64,000 nucleotides of DNA from positions 1 through 64,000 of the forward strand of contig NZ_QJTI01000009.1 in assembly GCF_003217325.1 (NCBI RefSeq), in the 5' to 3' direction. The position numbers were made by a program, and so were the translations under genes. Under the pieces are notes generated by a model that saw only the letters and a program-made list of their open reading frames with translations, was not told where the DNA came from and searched no databases. The stretch is from Rhodopseudomonas faecalis (GTDB lineage Bacteria; Pseudomonadota; Alphaproteobacteria; Rhizobiales; Xanthobacteraceae). This document shows positions 27,729 to 36,388 of this stretch, in pieces (positions within the stretch are counted from its first letter, which is position 1; every line of letters starts with the position of its first letter).

Positions 27729-29432
27729 CTAGAACAGATCGCCTGCGAGCATCGCCAGATGCTCGACGATCGGACCGACTGCGAGCGCCGGGAAGAAAGT
27801 GAGGCCCCCGACGATCAGGATCACGCCGACCAACAAGCCGACGAACAGCGCGCCGGTGGTCGGGAACGTGCCACTGGAAGCCGGCACGGATTTCTTGGCG
27901 GCCAGCGAGCCGGCAATCGCCATCGCCGGCACGATCATCCAGAACCGGCCGACGAACATCGCGATGCCACCAGCCACGTTGTAGAACGGCGTGTTGCCAG
28001 TGAGCCCCGCAAAGGCCGAGCCATTATTGGCGGTCTGCGACGTGAAGGCGTACAGCACCTCGCTAAAGCCATGCGGGCCCGGATTGGCGATCGACGCCAC
28101 TGCCGGCGGATAGACCACCGCAATGGCGGTCCAGCCCAAAATCATCAGCGGCAGCACCAGAATGGCGAGCATCGCCATTTTGACTTCGCGCGCTTCGATC
28201 TTCTTGCCGACATATTCCGGGGTGCGCCCAACCATCAGGCCGGCCAGGAAAATGGTGAGGATCACGAACAGCAGCATGCCGTACAGGCCGGCACCGACGC
28301 CGCCGATCACGATCTCGCCGAGCTGCATATTGATCAGCGGAATCATGCCGCCGAGCGCGGTGAAAGAGTCGTGCATCGAGTTGACCGCGCCGCACGACGC
28401 CGCGGTGGTGACCACCGCAAACAACGCCGAGCCGACGATGCCGAACCGGACTTCCTTGCCTTCCATGTTGCCGCCGCTCAGGCCGAGCGATTGCAACGTC
28501 TGGGTGCCGTAGGATTCCGCCCCGTAGCAGACCACAACGCCCGCCAGGAACAGCACGCCCATCGCCGCGAAGATCGCATAGCCCTGGCGCTGATTGCCGA
28601 CCATGCGGCCGAACACATTGGTGAGTGCCGCGCCGATCATCAGGATCGCCAGCATCTGCATATTGTTCGACAGAGCGGTCGGATTCTCGAGCGGATGGGA
28701 GGCGTTGGCGTTGAAGAAGCCGCCGCCATTGGTGCCGAGCAACTTGATCGCGATCTGCGACGCCACCGGGCCGACCGCAATGGTCTGCTTGGCGCCTTCC
28801 AGGGTGGTCGCTTCGACGTACGGGTTCAAAGTCTGCGGCATGCCCTGCCAGACGAAGAACAGCGCCAGCAGCACGCAGATCGGCATCAGCACATAGAGCG
28901 TGGCGCGGGTGACATCGACCCAGAAATTGCCGACCGTATGCGAGGATGCACGGGCGAAGCCGCGAACCAGCGCCAGCGAGATCGCAATGCCGCTCGCCGC
29001 CGACAGATAGTTCTGCACCGTGAGGCCGAGCATCTGCGACAGATACGACATCGTCGATTCGCCGCCATAGTTCTGCCAATTGGTATTGGTCAGAAACGAC
29101 ATCGTGGTGTTGAACGTCAGATCAGCCGCAACAGGCCCCTGCCCCGCCGGATTGAGCGGCAGCAGCGCTTGCAGGCGTAGCAGCAGATACAGGAACAGAA
29201 AGCCCGCGACATGAAACAGCAGCAGCGCAATGGTGTACGACACCCAATGCTGTTCCTGTTTTTGATCAACGCCGGCGACGCGGTACAGCACGATTTCGAT
29301 CGGCCGCAGCACAGGCGAAAGCCAAGTGCGCTGACCATCAAACACGCGCGTGAGATAGGCACCGAGCAGCGGCGTCAGCGCCACCAGCACGGTGCAGAAT
29401 GCTGCGATTTGCAGCCAATCATAGAGATTCAT
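27729..29432 (-). CDS. kdpA: KdpA K+-channel subunit
   Basis: KdpA is the K+-selective channel-like subunit, related to the SKT superfamily, with four pore-loop repeats. The 567-residue product has ten or more hydrophobic helices and pore-region signatures such as [30 protein letters not shown] and [20 protein letters not shown] at 29432 is used; the preceding codon is GTG. It starts nine bases downstream of the kdpF stop. Confidence 0.97.
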   Translation of the reverse strand: MNLYDWLQIAAFCTVLVALTPLLGAYLTRVFDGQRTWLSPVLRPIEIVLYRVAGVDQKQEQHWVSYTIALLLFHVAGFLFLYLLLRLQALLPLNPAGQGPVAADLTFNTTMSFLTNTNWQNYGGESTMSYLSQMLGLTVQNYLSAASGIAISLALVRGFARASSHTVGNFWVDVTRATLYVLMPICVLLALFFVWQGMPQTLNPYVEATTLEGAKQTIAVGPVASQIAIKLLGTNGGGFFNANASHPLENPTALSNNMQMLAILMIGAALTNVFGRMVGNQRQGYAIFAAMGVLFLAGVVVCYGAESYGTQTLQSLGLSGGNMEGKEVRFGIVGSALFAVVTTAASCGAVNSMHDSFTALGGMIPLINMQLGEIVIGGVGAGLYGMLLFVILTIFLAGLMVGRTPEYVGKKIEAREVKMAMLAILVLPLMILGWTAIAVVYPPAVASIANPGPHGFSEVLYAFTSQTANNGSAFAGLTGNTPFYNVAGGIAMFVGRFWMIVPAMAIAGSLAAKKSVPASSGTFPTTGALFVGLLVGVILIVGGLTFFPALAVGPIVEHLAMLAGDLF

Positions 29433-29441
29433 CACGCATTC

Positions 29442-29531
29442 CTAGAATTTCTCGGGGCGCAGCAGCGCATAGACGAGGTAGCCGAGCAGCGCGCCGGCTA
29501 CCGCCGCCGCGAGCGCAAGGTCGAAAGACAT
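29442..29531 (-). CDS. kdpF: KdpF small stabilising subunit
   Basis: A 29-residue single-helix peptide (starts MSFDLALAAAVAGALLG, ends YALLRPEKF) directly precedes kdpA. KdpF stabilises the KdpFABC complex in the inner membrane. The closing LLRPEKF is the typical KdpF ending. It is too short to be caught by usual gene length cut-offs. Confidence 0.93.
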   Translation of the reverse strand: MSFDLALAAAVAGALLGYLVYALLRPEKF

Positions 29532-29540
29532 GGCATCACC

Positions 29541-29624
29541 TCAAAAGCGTTCGCAGACATAGGTGTAGCCAATGGTCGCGACGAACAGACCAAGGCCAAG
29601 ACCAAGCATGAAGAGATCGAGCAT
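29541..29624 (-). CDS. 27-residue membrane peptide at head of kdp operon
   Basis: ATG at 29624 follows a strong GGAGG site and opens a 27-residue frame beginning MLDLFMLGLGLGLFVATIG and ending CERF. It is a single hydrophobic helix with one acidic N-terminal and a basic C-terminal end. It ends nine bases before kdpF. I recall similar short peptides upstream of kdpF in other proteobacteria, usually unannotated. A further small subunit or a translation leader are both possible. Confidence 0.65.
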   Translation of the reverse strand: MLDLFMLGLGLGLFVATIGYTYVCERF

Positions 29625-29699
29625 CGAAGCCTCCAAAAGGGTCGAATCCGAATGCTGGTAAGACTGGCTTCATAAGGAAGCGATGCGGATTTATGATCG

Positions 29700-29721
29700 G
29701 CCGCATAAGGGCCGCATAAAG
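29700..29721 (-). promoter_or_regulatory. Candidate KdpE or promoter direct repeat
   Basis: On the minus strand CTTTATGCGG and CCTTATGCGG lie head to tail, about 75-95 bases upstream of the kdp operon's first start. A third, weaker ATAAATCCGCAT follows. Tandem sites are usual for OmpR-type regulators such as KdpE. The assignment rests on position and repetition only. Confidence 0.35.
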
Positions 29722-30032
29722 ATGCCGGACGCCGGCTCGCGAAGGCCGGTCGCCAACAGCGCTATCCGCTTGGTAGAACGTCGATTTTATCGCCGAGAGA
29801 TCACGAAGCCGCGTTCTTGCGACGGCATTGGGTAGCGACCGCAATTCACCATACTCATCAGCACTCGGATGTTGATGGAGTGCTGAATCTCATCATGCGA
29901 CCGCGCAGCCGAAAGGCAACGCGGCCACGCAATGCCAAGCTCGGTCATAGTGTCACAGCGCGTCACGATCACCGAACCAACAGCGCGCTGCATTACGCAA
30001 CGGTCGCACGACCATCGGCTGGTACCAATGGC

Positions 30033-30140
30033 CGTCATGCCCGCGCTTGTCGCAAGGCATCCACGTCTTGAAATCGCCACAAGATCAAAGGCGTCGATGG
30101 CCGGCACGAGCCCGGCCATGACGTGCGGAGTGGTATCAAC
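30033..30140 (+). repeat. Cloverleaf repeat A4
   Basis: CGTCAT pairs with ATGACG. The first hairpin is disturbed (GTCGCAAGGC instead of GTCGCGGGC), the central stem reads ATCCACGTCTT / AAGGCGTCGAT, and GGCCGGCACGAGCCCGGCC closes it. The tail is shortened to GTGGTATCAA. This is a partly decayed copy. Confidence 0.8.
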
Positions 30141-30204
30141 ACTGCAACGACGAACGTTCGCACCGACAGTTGCAGCCCATCATTGAGAGCTGATCTGCAA
30201 AAGC

Positions 30205-30240
30205 AAAGGCCGCGACCTTGATGACGAGGCCGCGGCCCTT
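30205..30240 (-). terminator. Rho-independent terminator of RND operon
   Basis: On the minus strand AAGGGCCGCGGCC pairs with GGTCGCGGCCTTT (with G-T wobbles) around a ten-base loop, followed by GCTTTTGC. It lies about 30 bases past the permease stop. Confidence 0.65.
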
Positions 30241-30270
30241 GTGGCTAGACCGGAGTTGAAGCCGGTTCAG

Positions 30271-33200
30271 TTAAGTCGTGGTGCTGCTCGGCGTCGCTGC
30301 CGGACGGTCACCGCGCAGCGCGATATAGATCGCCGGGATCACCAGCACGGTCAGCAAGGTCGATGACGCGAGGCCGAACAGCAGCGAGATCGCCAGACCC
30401 TGGAAGATTGGATCGAGCAAAATCGTCGCCGCACCGATCATCGCCGCCAGTGCGGTGAGCAGAATCGGCTTGAACCGGATCGCGCCGGCATCGAGCACGG
30501 TCTCGCGCAGCGATTTTCCTTCGCCGCCGGAATGGCGGATGAAATCGACCAGCAGGATCGAGTTGCGCACGATGATGCCGGCGAGCGCGATGAAGCCGAT
30601 CATCGACGGCGCCGAGAACGGCGCGCCGAACAGCCAGTGGCCGAGCAGGATGCCGATCAGCGTCAGCGGGATCGGCGTCAGCACCACCAGCGGCAGCCGG
30701 AAGCTGCCGAACTGCGCCACCACCAGCACATAGATGCCGAGGATCGCCGCGCCGAACGCCGCCCCCATGTCGCGGAACGTGACATAAGTGATCTCCCATT
30801 CGCCGTCCCATAGCAGCGACGGCTTGGACTCGTCCTTGGGCTGACCGTACATGCTGATGGTCGGCTTCGGCAGATTGCCCCAATCATGGGCGTCGATCAG
30901 CTTGCCGACTTCCAGCATGCCATAGAGCGGCGCCTCGAACCGTCCGGCGAGTTCGGCCATCACCATGTCGGTGAAGCGGCCGTCGCGCCGGAAGATCAGC
31001 GGCGAGCCATCTTCGCGCACCGCCTTCACCACTTGGCCAAGCTCGACCACGGTCTTGCTGCCCGGCACGGTGTTGGCCGGCACCGGCGTCGCCGCCAAGG
31101 CTTCGTTCCAGGTCAGGCCGCTCTTGGGCAACCGCACCACGATTTCGATCGGATTGCGATCTTCGCCGCGGTGCGAGTAGCCGACCGGCACGCCGCTGAA
31201 CAGCGTCTGGATGGTGTCATAGACATCGCGCTGTTCGACGCCGAAGAATTCCAGACTGTCCTGGTCGATCACCAGCCGCAGCCGCGGCCGCTGCTCGCCG
31301 ATCGAGTCATCGATATCGACGATGAACGGCACCTTGCCGAAGATCTTCTTGACCTCCTGGGTGACGGCACGGCGCGTGGCGGCGTCCGGACCGTAGATTT
31401 CCGCGAGCAGCGTCGCCAGCACCGGCGGTCCCGGCGGCACCTCGACCACCTTGATGCTGGTGCCGGCCGGCGCCTGCAGCCCCTTGAGCTGCTGACGCAG
31501 ATCGAGCGCGATGTCGTGGCTGGCGCGCTTGCGATCACCACGCGGCGCGAGATTGACCTGCAGCTCGCCCAGCTCCGGACGTTCACGCAGATAATAGTGC
31601 CGCACCAGGCCGTTGAAATTGAACGGCGCCGGCGTGCCCGCATAGGTCTGGATCGAACGCGCTTCCGGCAGACCGCGCGCGATGTTGGCGGCACCGAGCA
31701 GCACGCGCTCGGTGTCTTCCAGGCTGGCGCCCTCGGGCAGATCGACCACCACCGCGATCTCGCTCTTATTGTCGAACGGCAGCAGCTTGACGGTCACCGA
31801 CTTGGTGGCGAACAGCACCATCGATGCCAGCGTGGCGAGACCGACGCCGATCAGGAACAGCCAGGCGGAGCGGCGGCTGGCGACGATCGGCGTTGCGAAC
31901 CGCCGATACAGCCGGCCGAGCCGGCCTTCGTCATGGCCGCCATGATCGTCGTGACCGCCGGTCATCACCAGACGCTTGGGCGCCAGCCGCACCATCAGCC
32001 ACGGCGCCACCACCATGGCGACGAAAAACGAGAACACCATCGCCGCCGAGGCATTGGCCGGGATCGGCGCCATATACGGCCCCATCAAGCCGGACACGAA
32101 CAGCATCGGCAGCAGTGCCGCCACCACCGTCAGCGTCGCGACCACGGTCGGGTTGCCGACTTCGGCGACCGCTTCGATGGTGGCCTGTTCACGCGGCCGG
32201 CCGTCGCGCATCGCCCAGTGCCGCGCGATGTTCTCCACCACCACGATCGCGTCGTCGACCAAGATGCCGATCGAGAAGATCAGCGCGAACAGGCTGACGC
32301 GGTTGATGGTGTAGCCCATCAAATTGGCGGCAAACAGCGTCAGCAGAATCGTGGTGGGGATCACCACCAAGGTCACCAGCGCTTCGCGCCAGCCGATCGC
32401 CACCGCAATCAGCACCACGATCGAAAGGGTGGCGATGCCAAGATGCAGCAGCAGTTCGTTGGCTTTTTCGTTGGCGGTATCGCCATAGTCGCGCGTCACC
32501 GTAACCTGAACGTCGGCCGGGATCAGCCGGGCCTTCAGGGTGTCGAGGCGCTGCGCGATCTCCTCGGCCACCACCACGGCGTTGGCACCGGCGCGCTTGG
32601 CGAGCGCCACGCTCACCGCGGGCACGCGCTGCCACTGGCCGTTGGCGTCCGGCGCTTCGTTCCAGACCCGGCGCTCGACCGTGTTGGGACCGATCACCAC
32701 CGAAGCCACGTCCTTGACATAGACCGGGCGGCCATCGCGCGTGGTGATCAGCAGCATGCCGATATCGGGAATGCCGGACAGGGTCTGCCCCGCCGACACG
32801 CTGCGCACCGTGCCGGCATCACGCACCGGCCCGGCCAGGAACGAGCGGTTGGCGTCCTTCACCTTGGCAACGAGTTGCTGCAACGTGACGCCGAACAGCG
32901 ACAGCTTTTCGGTGTCGGGCTCGACGCGGATCTGCTGCGCGGCGCCGCCGGCGATATAGGTCAGGCCGATACTATCGACCTTCATCAGTTCGGAGCGCAG
33001 CTTGTCGGCAAGCTCGAACAGATCCTTGTCGGTCCAGCGCTCGGCGACCTCGGGGCGCGGCGACAGCGTCAGCACCGTGACCGCGACGTCATTGATACCG
33101 CGGCCGATGATCAGCGGCTCGGGGATGCCGACCGGAATCCGATCGTAATTGGCGCGCACCTTTTCGTGCACGCGCAAGATCGCGTCCTCGGCAGTGGTGC

Positions 33201-33507
33201 CGACCAGGAAGCGCGCCGTCACCAGCACGCGGTCGTCCTCGGTCTGGCTATAGACGTGCTCGACGCCGTCGATCGATTTGACGATCGTCTCCAGCGGCTT
33301 GGTCACCAGTTCAACCGCGTCGGGGCCGCGCAGACCGTCGGCGTTGACGCGAATATCGACCATCGGCACGCTGATCTGCGGTTCTTCTTCGCGCGGGATC
33401 AGCACCAGAGCCATCAAGCCGACCGCGAGCGCCGCCAGCAGGAACAGCGGCGTCATCGGCGAGCCGATGGTGGCGCGGGTCAGTTTTCCAGACAATCCAA
33501 GTTTCAC
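30271..33507 (-). CDS. RND efflux pump, inner-membrane permease (AcrB family)
   Basis: This is a 1078-residue proton-driven exporter of the AcrB/AcrD/AcrF superfamily. It has an N-terminal helix (PLFLLAALAVGLMALVLIP), two large periplasmic loops, and clustered membrane helices; the proton-relay aspartates are visible in GILVDDAIVVVENI. Members export hydrophobic or amphiphilic compounds or metals; this one has no heavy-metal His/Met-rich signature. It starts with GTG, and its GTGA junction overlaps the adaptor stop by four bases. The upstream ArsR-type sensor suggests control by reactive sulfur or a related signal (inference). Confidence 0.9.
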   Translation of the reverse strand: MKLGLSGKLTRATIGSPMTPLFLLAALAVGLMALVLIPREEEPQISVPMVDIRVNADGLRGPDAVELVTKPLETIVKSIDGVEHVYSQTEDDRVLVTARFLVGTTAEDAILRVHEKVRANYDRIPVGIPEPLIIGRGINDVAVTVLTLSPRPEVAERWTDKDLFELADKLRSELMKVDSIGLTYIAGGAAQQIRVEPDTEKLSLFGVTLQQLVAKVKDANRSFLAGPVRDAGTVRSVSAGQTLSGIPDIGMLLITTRDGRPVYVKDVASVVIGPNTVERRVWNEAPDANGQWQRVPAVSVALAKRAGANAVVVAEEIAQRLDTLKARLIPADVQVTVTRDYGDTANEKANELLLHLGIATLSIVVLIAVAIGWREALVTLVVIPTTILLTLFAANLMGYTINRVSLFALIFSIGILVDDAIVVVENIARHWAMRDGRPREQATIEAVAEVGNPTVVATLTVVAALLPMLFVSGLMGPYMAPIPANASAAMVFSFFVAMVVAPWLMVRLAPKRLVMTGGHDDHGGHDEGRLGRLYRRFATPIVASRRSAWLFLIGVGLATLASMVLFATKSVTVKLLPFDNKSEIAVVVDLPEGASLEDTERVLLGAANIARGLPEARSIQTYAGTPAPFNFNGLVRHYYLRERPELGELQVNLAPRGDRKRASHDIALDLRQQLKGLQAPAGTSIKVVEVPPGPPVLATLLAEIYGPDAATRRAVTQEVKKIFGKVPFIVDIDDSIGEQRPRLRLVIDQDSLEFFGVEQRDVYDTIQTLFSGVPVGYSHRGEDRNPIEIVVRLPKSGLTWNEALAATPVPANTVPGSKTVVELGQVVKAVREDGSPLIFRRDGRFTDMVMAELAGRFEAPLYGMLEVGKLIDAHDWGNLPKPTISMYGQPKDESKPSLLWDGEWEITYVTFRDMGAAFGAAILGIYVLVVAQFGSFRLPLVVLTPIPLTLIGILLGHWLFGAPFSAPSMIGFIALAGIIVRNSILLVDFIRHSGGEGKSLRETVLDAGAIRFKPILLTALAAMIGAATILLDPIFQGLAISLLFGLASSTLLTVLVIPAIYIALRGDRPAATPSSTTT

Positions 33508-34502
33508 GGCCGCACCAGCTCGTCGCCGGCGCGCACACCGGACAGGATTTCGATGCCATCGGGTTGCTCAGCGCTCGGCAGCGGCCGACCGCGCTGCACC
33601 GGCACATTGGCGATCGTGCCATTGCGCTTGAGCTGCACATAGTCGATGCCGAACCGGGTCAGCACATAGGAAGCCGGCACCACGAAGCTGGTGCGGTCGC
33701 CGCCGGAAATCCAAACGCGCAGCCGATCGCCGACAAAATATTCGCGCGGATTGTCGAACCGGGCGTCGGCGATCACGCGGCCGTCCTCGATCTGCGGATA
33801 GACCAGATCGACGGTGCCGGTGCGCATTTTGCCATCGGCAAAGGCTTCGCCGTCGATGCGAATGCCGTCGCCGGCTTTCAGGAAACGGGCGTGGCGCTCC
33901 GGCACGCGCAGCCGCAGCTTGAAATCCTGCTGGGCGATCATCACCACCGGATCGCCGGGCAGCACTACCGAACCCGCGACCGCCTGCCGGCGCAGCACCC
34001 GGCCGGCGGCCGGCGCCAGCACCTGACCTTCCTCGGTCTGCTGCTGGATCACCGCCCGTTCGGCGGTTTTCGCGCGCAGGCCGTTTTCGGCGACGTTCAG
34101 CGCGGTGCGTACCTCGTCGAGCTTGACGCGCGGCAGCGTGCCGCGCTCGACCAGCCCTTCGACGCGGGTGAAGTCGATCTGCGCCTGGCTGGCCTGCGCC
34201 TGCAGCGCGCGGATCTGCGCATCGAGTGACTTCAATTGCAGCGCCAGCTTGTCGTCGGCGACGGTGGCGATGCGCTGCCCTTGCGTGACCGCGTCGCCCT
34301 CGCGCACGTCGAGGTCGATGATGGTGCCGCCGATCCGGCTGCGGGCCGGCACCACGCTGGTGCTCTCCACCGTGGCGAACACCGCCTTTTCATCGGCCAC
34401 CGAGCGCTGCGCGACGGTGACGCTCTCAGCCTGCGCGCTGGTCGCCGCGACCATCATCATGGCGGTGAGTCCGAATGTCATTCTGTGCCGCATCACTGTC
34501 AT
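33504..34502 (-). CDS. RND periplasmic adaptor (membrane fusion protein)
   Basis: This 332-residue protein has an N-terminal signal peptide (MTFGLTAMMMVAATSAQA), a lipoyl/barrel-sandwich domain (SRIGGTIIDLDVREGDAV, QVLAPAAGRVLRRQAVAGSV) flanking a coiled-coil hairpin (QLKSLDAQIRALQAQASQAQ), and beta-barrel segments. It links the RND permease to an outer-membrane channel, which is not encoded nearby. ATG at 34502 overlaps the repressor stop (ATGA) and has GAGG upstream. Confidence 0.9.
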   Translation of the reverse strand: MTVMRHRMTFGLTAMMMVAATSAQAESVTVAQRSVADEKAVFATVESTSVVPARSRIGGTIIDLDVREGDAVTQGQRIATVADDKLALQLKSLDAQIRALQAQASQAQIDFTRVEGLVERGTLPRVKLDEVRTALNVAENGLRAKTAERAVIQQQTEEGQVLAPAAGRVLRRQAVAGSVVLPGDPVVMIAQQDFKLRLRVPERHARFLKAGDGIRIDGEAFADGKMRTGTVDLVYPQIEDGRVIADARFDNPREYFVGDRLRVWISGGDRTSFVVPASYVLTRFGIDYVQLKRNGTIANVPVQRGRPLPSAEQPDGIEILSGVRAGDELVRP

Positions 34503-34825
34503 GCCTCGTTGGATGTCGTTGGCGCCTCGGGGCAGAACACCTTGTAAAGCGTGCTCAGCACCTCGCGCGCGGGTCCGCTCGCGATCGAATAGAAGATGGT
34601 CTGCGCGTCGCGCCGGCAGGCAACCAGGCCATCCTTGCGCAGCAAAGCGAGATGCTGGGACACCGTGGAGTCCCGCAAGCCGAGCGCCTCCGCCATCTGG
34701 CCGACCGAGCGCTCGCCGTCGAGCAGCTGGCACACGATCATCAGCCGATGCCGGTTTGACAGCGCTTTCAGCAATTCGCTGGCCTGGTCGGCGGCAGCTT
34801 CCATCAATTCAGCTTTTGTTTTCAT
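34499..34825 (-). CDS. ArsR-family repressor, BigR/SqrR-like thiol sensor
   Basis: A 108-residue winged-helix repressor with the ArsR core LLKALSNRHRLMIVCQLL, recognition helix STVSQHLALLRKDGLV and wing RRDAQTIFYSI. Counting from the ATG at 34825, the cysteines are 32, 70 and 98. The 66-residue spacing of Cys32 and Cys98 equals that of the persulfide-sensing cysteines of BigR (42/108) and SqrR (41/107), as I recall them, and the local contexts (IVCQLLDGE, VFCPE) agree. Oxidation to a tetrasulfide bridge would release DNA. It heads the RND operon and lies next to a palindromic site in the divergent promoter region. The ligand is inferred, not shown. Confidence 0.85.
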   Translation of the reverse strand: MKTKAELMEAAADQASELLKALSNRHRLMIVCQLLDGERSVGQMAEALGLRDSTVSQHLALLRKDGLVACRRDAQTIFYSIASGPAREVLSTLYKVFCPEAPTTSNEA

Positions 34826-34841
34826 AGTTGCGTATATACGG

Positions 34842-34853
34842 ATATTCGAATAT
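34842..34853. promoter_or_regulatory. Candidate repressor operator
   Basis: ATATTCGAATAT is a perfect 12-base palindrome inside an AT-rich patch (34829-34856) between the divergent repressor and DUF2892 starts. The AT-rich setting is strikingly low in GC for this genome. BigR/SqrR proteins bind AT-rich dyads in such positions. Confidence 0.6.
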
Positions 34854-34905
34854 AGCGTCAAGACGACAGGGCAATCGTGCCCGGAAACAGTTTGGAGGAA
34901 CTCGC

Positions 34906-35109
34906 ATGAATCTCGACAAAGCCGTGCTCGCCTTTGCCGGTGTGGTGATCCTGACCGGCCTGACGCTTGGCTGGCTGGTGAGCCCCTATTGGTACCTGCT
35001 GCCGGCCTTTGCCGGCCTGAACATGATCCAGGCGGCGTTCACCGGGTTCTGCCCGGCGGCGATGGTGTTCAAGAAGCTCGGCATCGCCCCCGGCCACGCG
35101 TTCCGCTGA
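34906..35109 (+). CDS. DUF2892 inner-membrane protein
   Basis: A 67-residue protein with two transmembrane helices (AVLAFAGVVILTGLTLGWLV, YWYLLPAFAGLNMIQAAF) and the family motif GFCPAAMVFKKLG. This is the YgaP C-terminal/DUF2892 family, commonly found beside rhodanese and sulfide-handling genes and in BigR operons. It has a TTGGAGGA ribosome site. Divergence from the ArsR-type sensor suggests joint repression. Confidence 0.88.
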   Translation: MNLDKAVLAFAGVVILTGLTLGWLVSPYWYLLPAFAGLNMIQAAFTGFCPAAMVFKKLGIAPGHAFR

Positions 35110-35171
35110 CGGAAGCGCCGGGGGAGGTGATCGCGCCCGGCGGCTCCGATCCGATCGGAGCCCGCACGGCG

Positions 35172-36173
35172 CTAATCCCAGAACGATTTCGCGTCGGCCA
35201 GCTCCCGGCCGGCGCGCCCGGCCGATTTCAGCAGCCGCTCGGTCTTGGTGCGTTCATGGCGTGACGGCGCGATCACCGCCAGGCCGTCGGACTGCCGGAC
35301 CACCGGCGTCAGCGATCCGGTCAGCTGTTGCTGCACGGCAAGATCGTTGAGCGCGCCGAGGTGATCGAGCAGCTCCTTCACCTTGCGCTGATAGTCCGCC
35401 ATCCGCTCGCGCGATTTGCGGCCGTCATAGAGCGACTCGAAAAAGCCCATCGCGTAGTACAGCTTCTTGGCCGCGATTCTGAGCTGATGGCGGCCTTCGA
35501 CGTCGAGCGCCTCGAGCTCACGGGCGCGGCGCGCGATCTTGCGGGCCCGCTTGGCCAGCACGGCATCGGCGAAATCCCGCGCCCGGCGCGGCACTTGGCG
35601 GCGCGCGGCGCCGCCCAGCCAATCCCCCGCCTCGATCCAAGCCCAAACGTCGGTTTGCAGCTTGCGGTAGCGATCCGTGGCCAGCGCGGCGATCGCGGTG
35701 GCGAGCGCTTCATTGCGCATCGTCTCCACCACCTGCAGCCGCTTCTGCCGCTCGGGCGCCGCGCCGCGCGCGCGCCTTAGCCGCAGCGCCAGCAGATGCA
35801 GATCGCGCGCCGGGCCGAGCCGGCCGGTGAGCCAGCGCAGCTCCTGCTTGAGCCGGGTGGTTTCGGGATCATCGACCAGTTGCGCAAACACCGAGATCGC
35901 CGCGCGCATGCGGCGCAAGCCGATGCGCATCTGATGCACGCCTTGTGGATTGGCGGAGCGCACCGCGCCCTCATTGGCGCCCACCTGCCGGAAGATCGAT
36001 GCCGCGATCAGTTGAAACGCGGTGCTGCTATCGATGTCTTGCGGCAGCTCGATCGGTTCCGATTTCACCGCAGGCTTCGCTGCAGCGGCGCGTTTGGCAA
36101 CGCGGCTTTGCTGACGCTCGGAGACTGCGGGCGCCGCATCCTGTCGAACGGCGCTGTTGGTGGATCTGACCAT
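35172..36173 (-). CDS. CHAD-domain protein
   Basis: A 333-residue protein whose Ala/Lys-rich N-terminal 40 residues lead into a CHAD domain, an alpha-helical polyphosphate-binding fold. Signature HQMRIGLRRMRAAISVFAQL near residue 85-104 and a second repeat HQLRIAAKKLYYAMGFFESL supply the conserved His and Arg/Lys residues. CHAD proteins bind inorganic polyphosphate and localise to granules; no CYTH domain is attached here. ATG at 36173 is chosen over the TTG preceding it. Confidence 0.88.
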   Translation of the reverse strand: MVRSTNSAVRQDAAPAVSERQQSRVAKRAAAAKPAVKSEPIELPQDIDSSTAFQLIAASIFRQVGANEGAVRSANPQGVHQMRIGLRRMRAAISVFAQLVDDPETTRLKQELRWLTGRLGPARDLHLLALRLRRARGAAPERQKRLQVVETMRNEALATAIAALATDRYRKLQTDVWAWIEAGDWLGGAARRQVPRRARDFADAVLAKRARKIARRARELEALDVEGRHQLRIAAKKLYYAMGFFESLYDGRKSRERMADYQRKVKELLDHLGALNDLAVQQQLTGSLTPVVRQSDGLAVIAPSRHERTKTERLLKSAGRAGRELADAKSFWD

Positions 36174-36331
36174 CAACGTCCAACCACGGCGTCTACAACG
36201 CGACGCCTAGCCTTGCTGTGTGCGCCGAATTTCTAGCATCGCAATGTGGTTGCTTTCAAGAAAGCAAACAACCTGAATGACGTATGACAGTTTTGTGACG
36301 AGGGCGCTGATTGCAGCGCCGCAAACGAAAA

Positions 36332-36361
36332 GGCCGCGCGTCACATGCATGACGCGCGGCC
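36332..36361 (-). terminator. Terminator of cytochrome b561 gene
   Basis: A perfect 12-base-pair stem GGCCGCGCGTCA / TGACGCGCGGCC with a six-base loop, followed on the minus strand by TTTTCGTTT. It lies 28 bases past the stop. Confidence 0.85.
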
Positions 36362-36388
36362 AGAACACGGCCCAATGGCCAGTGGTAC

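Larger units (their letters stand above)
29625..30270. other. Intergenic region upstream of kdp
   Basis: It holds the kdp control region, a stretch (29806-29850) partly shared with 45299-45355, repeat A4 and the terminator of the RND operon. No gene was identified. Confidence 0.6.

Noticed and set aside
29640-29800. K+-sensing or ydaO-type riboswitch before kdp
   Set aside because: No conserved riboswitch core was recognisable; only short direct repeats.
30886-33642. Very long open frame on the plus strand opposite the RND pump genes
   Set aside because: His/Arg/Gln-rich low-complexity product with no motifs, exactly antisense to a convincing RND permease; a result of GC-rich third codon positions. 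Similar frames opposite kdpA, kdpD, ftsH, the RbbA-like gene and the GGDEF-EAL gene were rejected for the same reason.
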